This document shows positions 7,417 to 15,029 of a DNA stretch of 24,490 nucleotides, in pieces (the stretch's first letter is position 1; the number at the start of each line of letters is the position of its first letter). The translations under genes and the position numbers were made by a program. Origin of the DNA: Actinomycetes bacterium (GTDB lineage Bacteria > Actinomycetota > Acidimicrobiia > Acidimicrobiales > Palsa-688). Under the pieces are notes generated by a model. It was not told where the DNA came from and did not search any database. It saw nothing but the letters and a program-made list of their open reading frames with translations. The stretch lies in the NCBI GenBank assembly GCA_021816565.1, contig JAKAXN010000018.1, forward strand, positions 1-24,490. Direction: 5' to 3'.

Positions 7417-8994
7417 ATGCTGGCAGACGTGCCGGTTACCGACCCACCGTCTGGCCCGCTCGACCCCGAGCACTGCTACCGGATCGCCTCGAGCCGCGAC
7501 GGGCGCTTCGACGGCACGTTCGTGGTGGCGGTCACCACCACCCGGATCTACTGCCGGCCCAGTTGCCCGGCGGTGACGCCGCGCCGCGGCAACGTGCGGT
7601 TCTACCTGACCCCGGCGGCCGCCCAGGGAGACGGGTTCCGGGCCTGCAAGCGGTGCCGGCCCGACGCCGCACCCGGCTCCCCGGAGTGGGACATCCGGGC
7701 CGACGCGGTGGCCCGGGCGGTGAGGTTGATCGGTGACGGGCTGGTCGGCCGGGAAGGGGTGGACGGCCTGGCCCGCCGGGTCGGCTACAGCCCCCGCCAC
7801 CTGACCCGGCTGCTCAACGCCGAGCTGGGGACGGGACCGCTGCGGCTGGCCGCGGCCTACCGGACGCAGACCGCCCGGTCCCTGCTGGAGGGCACCGACC
7901 TGCCCGTCACGGAGGTGGCCTGGGCCTCCGGGTTCAACAGCATCCGCCAGTTCAACGACGTCATCCGCCGGGTGTACGCCCAGACCCCGGGAGAGCTGCG
8001 CCGCCGCTCGGCGCCGGGGCGGATGGCCGGGCCCGGTCCCGGCCGCCACAGTGGACCGGGACCGGCGGTGGTCCACGCCCGGCTGGCCTACCGGCCGCCC
8101 CTGGACGCCGCCGCCCTGCTCGGCTTCCTAGGAGCCCGGGCCGTCCCCGGCGTCGAGTCCTACGACGGGTCGACCTACGTCACGGCGCTGCGGCTGCCGG
8201 GGGGCCTGGGCAGCGCTTCGATCTCGGTCCCGGGCCGGGCGGTGGTCGCCCCGTCGCCCTGGCTGGACTGCGAGCTGCGCCTCGATGACATCGCCGACTA
8301 CGCCACCGCGGTGGCCCGCCTGCGCCGGCTCCTGGATCTCGACGCCGACCCGGAGGCGGTCCGCTCCTCCCTCTCGACCGATCCGGTCCTGGCCCCTCTG
8401 GTGGCCGCCAGCCCCGGGCGGCGCATGCCCGGGGCCCTCGACGCCCACGAGCTGGCCCTGAGGGCGGTGTTGGGCCAGCAGGTGAGCCTGGCCTCCGCCC
8501 GGGTCGCCGGCGGCCGCCTGGCCGACCGCTTCGGCGAGGCGCTCCGCTGGCCCCACGACGGCGTGGTCCGGGCGTTCCCGACGGCCGGGGCCCTGGCCGG
8601 CGCCGATCCGGGGGACCTGCCGCTGCCCCGTGCCCGGGCCACGTCCCTCGTGCAGCTGGCTGCGGCGATGGCCGCGGGCCAGTTGGAGCTGCACCCCGGC
8701 GTCGACCGGCAGGCCGCCCACGATGCGCTGCTGTCCCGGACCGGGATCGGGCCGTGGACCGCCGCCTACATCCGCATGCGGGCCCTCGGCGACCCCGACG
8801 TCCTGCCCCCCGGAGACGCGGCCATCCACCGGGCGCTGACCGCCGCCGGCGCCCGACGGCCGGACCCCGACCGCCCCGGTGCCGGCCGGGGCGCGGACCG
8901 ACGGTGGAGCCCGTGGCGCAGCTACGCCACGGCGCACCTGTGGGCGGCCGCCGCCCGACCCGGCCCCGCATCCGAGAAAGGACCCGACACATGA
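7417..8994 (+). CDS. alkA: Ada/AlkA fusion: alkylation sensor and 3-methyladenine DNA glycosylase
   Basis: 525 residues combining three modules. Residues ~15-85 form the Ada zinc domain with four Cys ligands C46, C50 (YCRPSC), C77 and C80 (CKRC); in Ada proteins the first accepts methyl groups from DNA phosphotriesters. Residues ~95-195 are an AraC-type helix-turn-helix region ([18 protein letters not shown] and [15 protein letters not shown]). Residues ~218-500 are an AlkA glycosylase, with [11 protein letters not shown], the helix-hairpin-helix [11 protein letters not shown] (442-452) and the catalytic Asp467 in LPPGDAAI. It thus senses methyl damage, likely activates transcription, and excises alkylated bases. 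The ogt gene overlaps its stop (ATGA), forming a repair operon. The start is either ATG 7417 or GTG 7429. Confidence 0.93.
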   Translation: MLADVPVTDPPSGPLDPEHCYRIASSRDGRFDGTFVVAVTTTRIYCRPSCPAVTPRRGNVRFYLTPAAAQGDGFRACKRCRPDAAPGSPEWDIRADAVARAVRLIGDGLVGREGVDGLARRVGYSPRHLTRLLNAELGTGPLRLAAAYRTQTARSLLEGTDLPVTEVAWASGFNSIRQFNDVIRRVYAQTPGELRRRSAPGRMAGPGPGRHSGPGPAVVHARLAYRPPLDAAALLGFLGARAVPGVESYDGSTYVTALRLPGGLGSASISVPGRAVVAPSPWLDCELRLDDIADYATAVARLRRLLDLDADPEAVRSSLSTDPVLAPLVAASPGRRMPGALDAHELALRAVLGQQVSLASARVAGGRLADRFGEALRWPHDGVVRAFPTAGALAGADPGDLPLPRARATSLVQLAAAMAAGQLELHPGVDRQAAHDALLSRTGIGPWTAAYIRMRALGDPDVLPPGDAAIHRALTAAGARRPDPDRPGAGRGADRRWSPWRSYATAHLWAAAARPGPASEKGPDT

Positions 8995-9530
8995 TCGAAC
9001 TCCTGACCAGGACCATCCACCCGGCCCGCATCTGGGCCGAGGTCGAGCTGGCCTTCCCCGCCACCACCATGGTGGTGGTCGTCGCCTCCGACGGCGAGGC
9101 GGTGACCGGTCTGCGCTTCGGTCCCGGCGCCGACCATCCCGCCTGGCTGGCCGGATCGGGCGACCCGGCGGCTCCGTCGGGATCCGGGCTACTCGCTGCG
9201 GCCGCCGATCAGCTGCGCTCGTACGCGGCCGGGGAGACAACCCGTTTCGATGTGCCGCTCCGCCTGCACGGGACCCCGTTCCAGACCGCGGTGTGGTCGG
9301 CCCTGACCCGGGTCCCCTACGGCCGGACCGTCACCTACGGCGAGCTGGCCGCCGAGGTCGGCCGGCCCTCCGCCGCCCGTGCGGTCGGGGCGGCGGTGGG
9401 AGCCAACCCGGTCGGGATCATGGTCCCCTGCCACCGGGTGATCGGGGCCGGCGGGGCGCTGACCGGCTTCGCCGGCGGCCTGGACAACAAGGTCACCCTC
9501 CTCATCCGGGAGGGCGTCCTCGCCGCCTGA
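8991..9530 (+). CDS. ogt: Methylated-DNA--protein-cysteine methyltransferase
   Basis: 179 residues from ATG 8991, with AAAGGA at 8977-8982 upstream and an ATGA overlap with the Ada/AlkA stop. The protein transfers the methyl group of O6-methylguanine irreversibly to its own cysteine. The active site PCHRV places the acceptor at Cys147. The preceding [26 protein letters not shown] (95-120) is the DNA-binding helix-turn-helix region with its arginine finger (SAARAVG, R130). The N-terminal half is the variable domain. Together with the upstream gene it covers both O6-methylguanine and N-methylpurine repair. It is convergent with the anti-sigma gene after an 11-base gap. Confidence 0.96.
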   Translation: MIELLTRTIHPARIWAEVELAFPATTMVVVVASDGEAVTGLRFGPGADHPAWLAGSGDPAAPSGSGLLAAAADQLRSYAAGETTRFDVPLRLHGTPFQTAVWSALTRVPYGRTVTYGELAAEVGRPSAARAVGAAVGANPVGIMVPCHRVIGAGGALTGFAGGLDNKVTLLIREGVLAA

Positions 9531-9541
9531 GCCCCGCCGCT

Positions 9542-10378
9542 TCAGCTCACGAAGCCGACAGCTACCGGTCGCTGGGTGGAGGTGACCACCCCGCCTGCGA
9601 CCTCGGCTGTCACCGCCAGCGCCTGCACCCCGGAGCTGGCCCGGAAGGGCACCACCCGGCCCGGCGCGCTGCCGAGGACACCGTAGGAGATGCGCTGGTC
9701 GCCCACCACGCCCCACAGCTGGTAGGTGTGGGCCGCGGAGAGCGGCGCCAGCTCGGAGTGGTACAGGTACCCCTGGCCGCCCGGCAGGATCACCGCCTCG
9801 AGGCGGTCGGTCCCGCCGTTGAGGGGCTTCAGGGCGACGCGCTGGGCGCCCGGCACGGCCAGGGCCTGGTCGACCGCCACCATGGTGGGGCTGGCGGCCA
9901 TGGCCGAGATCTGGCCCTGCAGGTGGTCGGTGCGGCCCTGCAGGCGGGCCACCTCGACGCCCATCAGCGCCACCACCACCACCGCGGCAGCAGCCACCAA
10001 CCCGGCGACCCGGTTGAACCCGGACCACCGCCGGCTCCGGCGGGATCCGTCCGGGCCGGCGTCGGACCGGTGGACCACGGCGGAGGAGTCCCCGGCGGTG
10101 TCGACCCGCACCAGCTTGAGTCCGTGGGGCGCCTCGACGTCGTAGCTCGGGGTGGCTTCACCCGAGTCGTTGATGCCGGCCACCACTCGGTCCCAGAGCC
10201 CTTCCGGCGCCTCCTGGCCGGCGTAGGCCAGCAGACCGACGACCTCCCGGTGACTGCGCAGCTCGTCGCGGCAGCGGGGGCAGACCTCGAGATGGGCCTC
10301 GACGGCCGCCGCCTCGTCCGCGTCGACGGCGTCGAGGGCGAAGGCCCCGAGAAGCTCGGATGCCTCAGCGTGACTCAT
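9542..10378 (-). CDS. rskA: Membrane anti-sigma factor, RskA type with zinc-finger motif
   Basis: 278 residues from ATG 10378, chosen because this ATG overlaps the sigma-factor TGA by one base (TGATG); an in-frame ATG four codons upstream is less likely. The cytoplasmic N-terminal domain (1-~75) has the zinc anti-sigma signature H29-x3-C33-x2-C36 (HLEVCPRC) and would hold the sigma factor. One membrane helix lies at ~124-143, followed by a coiled segment (LQGRTDHLQGQI). The extracytoplasmic domain (~165-278) resembles RskA (QALAVPGAQRVALKP, AHTYQLWGV). In such systems, proteolysis of the anti-sigma factor releases the sigma. The symbol is by resemblance to the mycobacterial protein. Confidence 0.88.
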   Translation of the reverse strand: MSHAEASELLGAFALDAVDADEAAAVEAHLEVCPRCRDELRSHREVVGLLAYAGQEAPEGLWDRVVAGINDSGEATPSYDVEAPHGLKLVRVDTAGDSSAVVHRSDAGPDGSRRSRRWSGFNRVAGLVAAAAVVVVALMGVEVARLQGRTDHLQGQISAMAASPTMVAVDQALAVPGAQRVALKPLNGGTDRLEAVILPGGQGYLYHSELAPLSAAHTYQLWGVVGDQRISYGVLGSAPGRVVPFRASSGVQALAVTAEVAGGVVTSTQRPVAVGFVS

Positions 10379-10959
10379 CACTCCGACCATGATGCACCCA
10401 CCGCGGTGTCAGCGAGGACGGTACGCATACGTTTCAGCCCGCTCCGGATCCGGCTCTTGACCGTGCCCTCCGGGGCGCCCAGCTCGGAGGCCGCCTCCCG
10501 GTAGGTCCGCCCACCGAAGTACGCCAGCTCTATAGCCTTGCGCTCCTCGTCGGGTAGGAGCGAGACCGCCTCCCGCACCCGCTCGGCCACGGCCATGTCC
10601 CAGATCTCGCGCTCCAGGTCGTACCCGGCCTCCGCGGCAGCCCGGGCCTCGCGGACCTCGCGGTCCTTGCGGGCGGTGTCGGAGCGCAGCAGGTCGACCG
10701 CCCTCCCGTGGGTCTGGGCCAGGAGGAACGACCGCAGCGAGCCCCGCTCCGGATCGAAGCGCTCCGGGGAGTTCCACAGCCGGACGAACACCTCCTGGAC
10801 GATCTCCTCGGCCCGCCCGGCGTCGCCCAGGACCCGCTTGGCCAGGGCGAACACCGCCCCGCCATGGCGGCGGAACACCTCGGCCATGGCATCGTCGTGG
10901 AAGCGCCCGATGGCGACGACCAACCCAGCATCGCTTGCGTCCGTCAATGATCGCACCAT
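10378..10959 (-). CDS. sigK: ECF sigma factor, SigK-like
   Basis: 193 residues from ATG 10959. Region 2 spans ~27-95, with AEEIVQEVFVRLW (50-62) for core binding and SLRSFLLAQTHGRAVDLLRS for -10 recognition. Region 4 spans ~128-182, with LPDEERKAIELAYFGG and the helix-turn-helix TYREAASELGAPEGTVKSRI that reads the -35. No region 3 and no C-terminal extension are present, as usual for the ECF group. The protein contains no cysteine. It is followed directly by its RskA-type anti-sigma. A promoter-like element just upstream matches one before the cupredoxin operon, implying autoregulation. Assignment to the SigK/RskA group rests on partner type and promoter resemblance. Confidence 0.88.
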   Translation of the reverse strand: MVRSLTDASDAGLVVAIGRFHDDAMAEVFRRHGGAVFALAKRVLGDAGRAEEIVQEVFVRLWNSPERFDPERGSLRSFLLAQTHGRAVDLLRSDTARKDREVREARAAAEAGYDLEREIWDMAVAERVREAVSLLPDEERKAIELAYFGGRTYREAASELGAPEGTVKSRIRSGLKRMRTVLADTAVGASWSE

Positions 10960-10967
10960 CGCTTCAT

Positions 10968-10995
10968 GTACGGGGCCGGGGTCGCAGCGGATGAC
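10968..10995 (-). promoter_or_regulatory. Candidate autoregulatory SigK-type promoter
   Basis: On the minus strand GTCATCC (complement of 10989-10995) is followed after 15 bases by CCGTAC (complement of 10968-10973). This is the same pair of boxes as at 2528-2555. The second box ends 8 bases before the sigma-factor ATG, so the mRNA would be leaderless or nearly so; no Shine-Dalgarno is seen. A nearby CCGAAT (complement of 10996-11001) matches the reported mycobacterial -10, but has no -35 partner at the right distance. Confidence 0.5.
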
Positions 10996-11008
10996 ATTCG
11001 GATCGAAA

Positions 11009-11028
11009 CGGTACCGGCCGGCCGGCCA
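11009..11028 (-). terminator. Palindromic GC stretch after the SCP2-like gene
   Basis: CGGTACCG at 11009-11016 is a perfect palindrome, and the following run of alternating CCGG units to 11028 is self-complementary. On the minus strand it lies 10 bases after the SCP2-like stop and is followed by TTTCG. It may separate that transcript from the sigma gene. The T-tract is too short for a firm call. Confidence 0.25.
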
Positions 11029-11038
11029 GGGTGCCCGT

Positions 11039-11428
11039 TCAAGGCACGGGGCTCAGCGCGGCCACCGCCTGCCGCCAGCCCTCGAAGGCCGCGACGGTGG
11101 TGGACTCGAGGAACGCCAGGAGGACCGCCCCGTCGCCGGTCGCCTTCAGCCGGCCCCGCATGAACGCCACGCTGGGCTCCACCCGCCCGGCCAGCACATC
11201 GGCGGCGTCGGCGGCGGCCAGGCTGAGGGCCAGTTCGGCGTCGCCCACCGGGCCGGCCCCCCATCCGGTCACCCGGCCCTTCTCGTAACGCCAGTGGAAG
11301 CAGACCTCCCGGCGGGGGGCCGACGCCAACGACAGCGTCACCGTCGCGTCGGCCCCGGGCGCCTCGGGGAGGAGGTGGCACAGCGCGGCGGCCTCCTCCG
11401 CCCATTCGGGGCTGAGCCAGTCAGCCAT
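11039..11428 (-). CDS. SCP2 sterol-binding-domain-like protein
   Basis: 129 residues from ATG 11428. The sequence has the alternating pattern of the SCP2 fold: a beta strand region (ATVTLSLASAPRREVCFHWRYEKGRV), then DAELALSLAAADAADVLAGRVEPSVAFMRGRLKATGD, which matches the conserved portion around the lipid-binding tunnel in this family. SCP2-like domains bind hydrophobic ligands; the ligand here is unknown. Its start overlaps the end of mca by 8 bases, so it is probably translated with it. No signal peptide is present. Confidence 0.8.
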   Translation of the reverse strand: MADWLSPEWAEEAAALCHLLPEAPGADATVTLSLASAPRREVCFHWRYEKGRVTGWGAGPVGDAELALSLAAADAADVLAGRVEPSVAFMRGRLKATGDGAVLLAFLESTTVAAFEGWRQAVAALSPVP

Positions 11429-12332
11429 CGGAGGCCGTGCCCACCGACACCGTGTCCACCCCGGCGAAGAGGTCGTCGGCCGCCGGACCGGTGGCGGTCA
11501 GATCCCGGGCCACCTCGTACTCCTCGTAGGGGTACAACTTGTCGGCGATCTCGGGGGGCAGCCCGAACCAGTGCCGCGAGTTCGGGTCGATCTGGGTGGC
11601 ATGCGCCAGCAGGCCCTCCCTCACCACCGCGGCGTGGTCGCTGATGTCCAGCACCACCTTCGGGGGTGCCGGCGTCCCCCCGGAGCGTTCCTGCTCCTCG
11701 GCGGCGAGCAGGCGGGCCATCCGCTCCTCGGTGTAGGGCGATTCGAGACCCAGCTCCAGGAACTTCTCGTGCATGGCCCTCATGCGTCTGGTCGACCAGC
11801 GCACGTAGCAGAGTCGGGCCGGCTGCCAGGCCGGCCCGGCGTCGGGGTAGCGGTCGGGGTCACCGGCGGCGTCGAAGGCGATCTCGGAGATCTCGTTGAC
11901 CCGCAGGTGGTCGGGGTGGGGGTAGCCGCTCTGGTCCTGCGGGTAGGTGACGATGACGTCGGGCCGCTCCCGTCGGATGACCTCGACCAGCCGGCCGACG
12001 GCCTCCTCGAGGGGGGCCCGGGCGAAGCTGCGGGGGTCCTCGTTGGCGGGAGTGCCGGGCATCCCCGAGTCGCGGTAGCCGAGCAGCACGACCTCGTCGT
12101 AGCCGATGATGCGCGCCGCGCTCCGCAACTCCTGGCGGCGTACCTCGGGTAGGCGGTCGCGGACCTCGGGCCGGTCCATGGCCGGGTTGAGGATGTCTCC
12201 CTCCTCCCCGCCGGTGCAGGTCACCAGCACCGTCCGCACCCCGGCGGCGTGGTACAGGGCCACGGTGCCGGAGCCCTTGGAGGCTTCGTCGTCGGGGTGG
12301 GCGTGCACCGTCATCAAACAGCGCGTGGGCAT
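11421..12332 (-). CDS. mca: Mycothiol S-conjugate amidase
   Basis: 303 residues from ATG 12332; an in-frame TTG two codons upstream is less likely. Mca hydrolyses mycothiol conjugates so that mercapturic-acid forms of toxins can be exported and the sugar recycled. The LmbE/PIG-L zinc site is complete: H12 and D15 (HAHPDDE) and H142 (HPDH). The GGEEGDILNPAMDRPEV segment (41-57) and the insert with the EEQERSGGTPAPP region favour Mca over the deacetylase MshB. It implies that this organism makes mycothiol, an actinobacterial thiol. The start is preceded by a -10-like TAGTCT and no useful Shine-Dalgarno spacing, suggesting a leaderless mRNA. It overlaps the SCP2-like gene. Confidence 0.93.
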   Translation of the reverse strand: MPTRCLMTVHAHPDDEASKGSGTVALYHAAGVRTVLVTCTGGEEGDILNPAMDRPEVRDRLPEVRRQELRSAARIIGYDEVVLLGYRDSGMPGTPANEDPRSFARAPLEEAVGRLVEVIRRERPDVIVTYPQDQSGYPHPDHLRVNEISEIAFDAAGDPDRYPDAGPAWQPARLCYVRWSTRRMRAMHEKFLELGLESPYTEERMARLLAAEEQERSGGTPAPPKVVLDISDHAAVVREGLLAHATQIDPNSRHWFGLPPEIADKLYPYEEYEVARDLTATGPAADDLFAGVDTVSVGTASDG

Positions 12333-12338
12333 CCTCAA

Positions 12339-12344
12339 AGACTA
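12339..12344 (-). promoter_or_regulatory. Candidate -10 element for leaderless mca mRNA
   Basis: TAGTCT on the minus strand fits TAnnnT and ends 6 bases before the mca ATG. It lies immediately downstream of the terminator of the preceding gene, so mca has to be transcribed from its own promoter if that terminator works. No convincing -35 was found. Confidence 0.35.
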
Positions 12345-12349
12345 CGGGG

Positions 12350-12373
12350 AAAAAGGGCCGGCCCGGGTGGCCC
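12350..12373 (-). terminator. Intrinsic terminator of the pterin dehydratase gene
   Basis: Read on the minus strand, GGGCC (complement of 12369-12373) and GGCCC (complement of 12355-12359) form a GC stem with a 9-base loop, immediately followed by TTTTT (complement of 12350-12354). It begins 9 bases after the stop codon of the upstream gene. This is the best intrinsic terminator in the window. Confidence 0.6.
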
Positions 12374-12382
12374 GACCGGGGC

Positions 12383-12670
12383 CTACCCCCCGCCCAGGGC
12401 GTCGATGGCCAGGGCCAGCTCGAAGTCCCAGTCGGTCAATCCGCCCCGGTCGTGGGTGCTCAACCGCAGGCCCACCCGGTTCCAGGAGATGGTGATGTCG
12501 GGGTGGTGGTCCCGCCGCTCCGCCAGGTCGGCTACCCGGTTGACGAAGGCCATGGCCGCCCCGAAATCGGCGAAGGTCAGGTCCTTGCGCAGCTCCCGGC
12601 CCTCGAGCTGCCACTGCACGCCGGCCAGCCGCCGCTCGACCTCCTCCCCGCTCAGCAGTTCCCGGTTCAT
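12383..12670 (-). CDS. Pterin-4a-carbinolamine dehydratase
   Basis: 95 residues from ATG 12670, with AAAGG (minus strand) a few bases upstream. The family dehydrates 4a-hydroxytetrahydrobiopterin, regenerating cofactor for aromatic amino acid hydroxylases, and related proteins act in molybdopterin or folate-linked roles. The catalytic histidines are visible: H55 and H56 in RDHHPDI and H73 in STHDRGGLTDWD. The length is typical. It is divergent from the VirD4-like gene across an 80-base gap and is followed by its own terminator. No pterin-dependent hydroxylase lies nearby, so the biological partner is unknown. Confidence 0.93.
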   Translation of the reverse strand: MNRELLSGEEVERRLAGVQWQLEGRELRKDLTFADFGAAMAFVNRVADLAERRDHHPDITISWNRVGLRLSTHDRGGLTDWDFELALAIDALGGG

Positions 12671-12750
12671 GGGCCCTTTCTACCCCGCTACGCTGGCCCC
12701 CGGCTTCCCCTCCCGTCCGCCACGTCCGGCGCGCCCACCCGGGGAGGTCC
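12671..12750. promoter_or_regulatory. Divergent promoter region between dehydratase and VirD4-like gene
   Basis: This 80-base gap must hold the start signals of both genes. TACGCT at about 12689-12694 on the plus strand fits TAnnnT. The VirD4-like start is preceded by GGGGAGG at 12741-12747, only 3 bases from the ATG. No clear operator was seen. Confidence 0.3.
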
Positions 12751-14088
12751 ATGTCCGAGCTGCTCTCACTCCAACGCCACCTGGCCGCGAGCGGCGGTCG
12801 CCTGTACGTCGGCACGGTACCGGGCGGCCTGGCGCTGGCCGAACCACAGCACTCGGTGCTGGTCCTCGGCCCGCCCCGCTCGGGGAAGACCACCTCCCTG
12901 GCCGTGCCCAACACCCTGTGCGCCCCCGGCCCGGTGGTGGTGACCTCCACCAAGGCCGACATACTCGCCGCCACCGTCGGGGCCCGGTCCCGGATGGGCC
13001 GGTGCTGGCTGCTGGACCCGACCGCCACGGTGGTCGCCCCCGCCGGGGTGCGCCGGTTGCGCTGGTCCCCGGTGGCCTCCGCCGGCACCTGGGACGACGC
13101 CCTGGTCACCGCCCGGGCCATGACCGGGGCGGCCCGCCCGGCCGGCCGGCAGGGCGAGTCGTGGCACTGGACCGAGCGGGCCGAGGCCCTCCTCGCCCCC
13201 CTCCTGCACGCCGCCAACCTGCAGGGCGCGGGGATGGACTCGGTGGTCGGGTGGGTCCTGCGCCAGGACCTGGACCGCCCGGCGGCCGCCCTGCAGATCC
13301 ACGGGGTGCGCCTGGGCTGCGACGTGCTGGCCGGCATCGCCGCCACCGACCCCCGGGAGCAGTCCGGGATCTGGTCTTCGGCGGCGGGGGTCCTGGCCGC
13401 CTACCGGTCGGAGCGGGTGCTCGACCACTCCGCCCCGGTCAACTTCGACCCGGCCGCACTGATAACCGGGTGCGACACCGTCTACGTGTGCGCCCCGGCC
13501 CGCCACCAGGAGCTGGTGGCGCCGATCGTGGTGGCGTTCCTGGACGCGGCCCGGGCCGGCTGCTACTCCGCATGGGCCGACGGCGGCCCCGGGCGGGCAC
13601 CTCTGACCCTGGTCCTCGACGAGATGGCCAACATAGCCCCCATCCCCGACCTGCCGGCCCTGGTCAGTGAGGGCGGCAGCCAGGGGGTGCTGACCATGGG
13701 CTGTCTGCAGGACCTCTCCCAGGCCCGGTCCCGGTGGGGACCGGCGGCGGATGGGTTCCTGTCCCTGTTCGGCTCCAAGGTGGTCCTGCCCGGCATCGCC
13801 GACCTGGCCACCCTCGACCTGGTGTCGCGCCTGGGAGGCGAGGTGGACCTGCCGGCGGCCAGCGTCAGCCGGGCCCCGTGGTGGGCCGCCGGCCGGGGCG
13901 CCCCGACCGTGACCTGGTCACCGCAGCGCCAGCGGCGACTGCCCCTCGACGCGGTCAGCCAGCAGCGGCCCGGAACGGCCGTGCTGCTGTCGGGAGGACG
14001 GCCACCCTCGCAGGTCGGGCTGACCCCGTGGTGGGCGATGCCGGTCTTCCGGGGTGCGGATCGGGAGGTGCCGGGCCGTAGTCTCTAA
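12751..14088 (+). CDS. VirD4/TraG-like coupling-protein ATPase, solitary
   Basis: 445 residues from ATG 12751. A P-loop ATPase of the VirD4/TraG group, proteins that pump DNA or protein into type IV secretion channels. Walker A GPPRSGKT is at 40-47, Walker B with D290-E291 in LVLDEMANI, and the GGSQGVLTMGCLQDLSQARSRWG segment (308-330) and GSKVVLPGIADLATL match the TraG C-terminal core. Unlike classical VirD4, it has no N-terminal membrane helices, and no relaxase, VirB4 or other conjugation gene is in the window. Its stop is 2 bases before the EamA gene, so the two are probably co-transcribed. It may be a remnant of a mobile element or a domesticated DNA translocase; its function here is unknown. 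Confidence 0.8.
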   Translation: MSELLSLQRHLAASGGRLYVGTVPGGLALAEPQHSVLVLGPPRSGKTTSLAVPNTLCAPGPVVVTSTKADILAATVGARSRMGRCWLLDPTATVVAPAGVRRLRWSPVASAGTWDDALVTARAMTGAARPAGRQGESWHWTERAEALLAPLLHAANLQGAGMDSVVGWVLRQDLDRPAAALQIHGVRLGCDVLAGIAATDPREQSGIWSSAAGVLAAYRSERVLDHSAPVNFDPAALITGCDTVYVCAPARHQELVAPIVVAFLDAARAGCYSAWADGGPGRAPLTLVLDEMANIAPIPDLPALVSEGGSQGVLTMGCLQDLSQARSRWGPAADGFLSLFGSKVVLPGIADLATLDLVSRLGGEVDLPAASVSRAPWWAAGRGAPTVTWSPQRQRRLPLDAVSQQRPGTAVLLSGGRPPSQVGLTPWWAMPVFRGADREVPGRSL

Positions 14089-14090
14089 CG

Positions 14091-15029
14091 GTGAAGGCGG
14101 CCCGGGCGATCGACCGGTCCCCGGCCCTGGCGCTGGTCGGGACCGGGGCGGTATCGGTGCAGTTCGGCGCGGCGGTGGCGACCAAGCTGTTCCCCCGGGT
14201 GGGCCCGGCCGGAGCGGTCACGCTGCGGCTGGTGCTGGCCGCCGCCGTCCTGGTCGCGGCAGTGGCCCCCGGGCGGTCCTCCCGGTGGCCGGACCGGGGC
14301 TCCCGCCCCCGGTCCGACTGGATCGTGGTGGCCGGGTTCGGCCTGGTCCTGGCGGCCATGAACCTGAGCTTCTACGAAGCGCTCGACCGCATCCCACTCG
14401 GGGTGGCGGTCACCATCGAGTTCTCCGGACCCCTGGCCCTGGCCCTGGCCGGTTCCAGGCGCTGGACCGACGGCCTGTGGGCCCTGGCGGCCGGCGCCGG
14501 CGTGGTCCTCCTGGCCACCGGGACCGGTTCGGGCCTGGACCCGGTGGGGATCGTCCTGGCCCTGGTGGCCGGGGCCTGCTGGGCCGCCTACATCCTGCTC
14601 AGCCGGGAGACCGGCCGGCGCTTCAGCTCGGTGCAGGGGCTGGCCTGGGCCATGTCGGTCGGGGGCCTGGCGGTGCTGCCGGCGGGGGTGGCGGCGGGCG
14701 GCCGGGCGCTGGCCGACCCGGCGGTGCTCGGCCTCGGCCTCAGCGTGGCGGTGCTCTCCTCGGTGGTCCCCTACAGCCTGGAGCTGATCGCCCTGAGGCG
14801 GGTGACGGCCCGGGCCTTCGGGGTGATGATGAGCCTCGAGCCGGCGCTGGCCACCGCCGCCGGCTTCGTGGTCCTCGGCCAGCAGCTCACCCTGCGCGAG
14901 TGGGTGGCCCTGGGCCTGGTCGTGGCGGCCAACGCGGGCAATTCGCTGGCCGGCCGGCCCCTCCCCCCCGGCGACGCTCCGCACCGGGATGACCCGCCTC
15001 CTGACGACGTGGTAGCAACAGCGCCGTGA
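14091..15029 (+). CDS. EamA/DMT-family transporter
   Basis: 312 residues from GTG 14091. Two EamA repeats (~15-140 and ~155-290) give about ten membrane helices. Typical features are an early GAVSVQFGAAVATKLF helix, FYEALDRIPLGVAVTIEFSGPL in the first repeat, and SVVPYSLELIALRRVTARAFGVMMSLEPALATAAGFVVLGQQL in the second. The sequence is closest in feel to RhtA/YdcZ-like threonine or homoserine exporters, but the substrate cannot be read from it. It starts 2 bases after the VirD4-like stop, and its TGA overlaps the next GTG. Confidence 0.88.
   Translation: MKAARAIDRSPALALVGTGAVSVQFGAAVATKLFPRVGPAGAVTLRLVLAAAVLVAAVAPGRSSRWPDRGSRPRSDWIVVAGFGLVLAAMNLSFYEALDRIPLGVAVTIEFSGPLALALAGSRRWTDGLWALAAGAGVVLLATGTGSGLDPVGIVLALVAGACWAAYILLSRETGRRFSSVQGLAWAMSVGGLAVLPAGVAAGGRALADPAVLGLGLSVAVLSSVVPYSLELIALRRVTARAFGVMMSLEPALATAAGFVVLGQQLTLREWVALGLVVAANAGNSLAGRPLPPGDAPHRDDPPPDDVVATAP

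Noticed and set aside
9528..9549. TGAGC/GCTCA inverted repeat at the convergent ogt and anti-sigma ends
   Set aside because: 5 bp with a 12-base loop and no T-tract; too weak to call a terminator.
10996..11001. CCGAAT on the minus strand, an exact match to the recalled mycobacterial SigK -10 box
   Set aside because: No CATCC-type -35 lies 15-18 bases upstream of it, whereas the nearby TCATCC/CCGTAC pair is complete and repeated at another operon.
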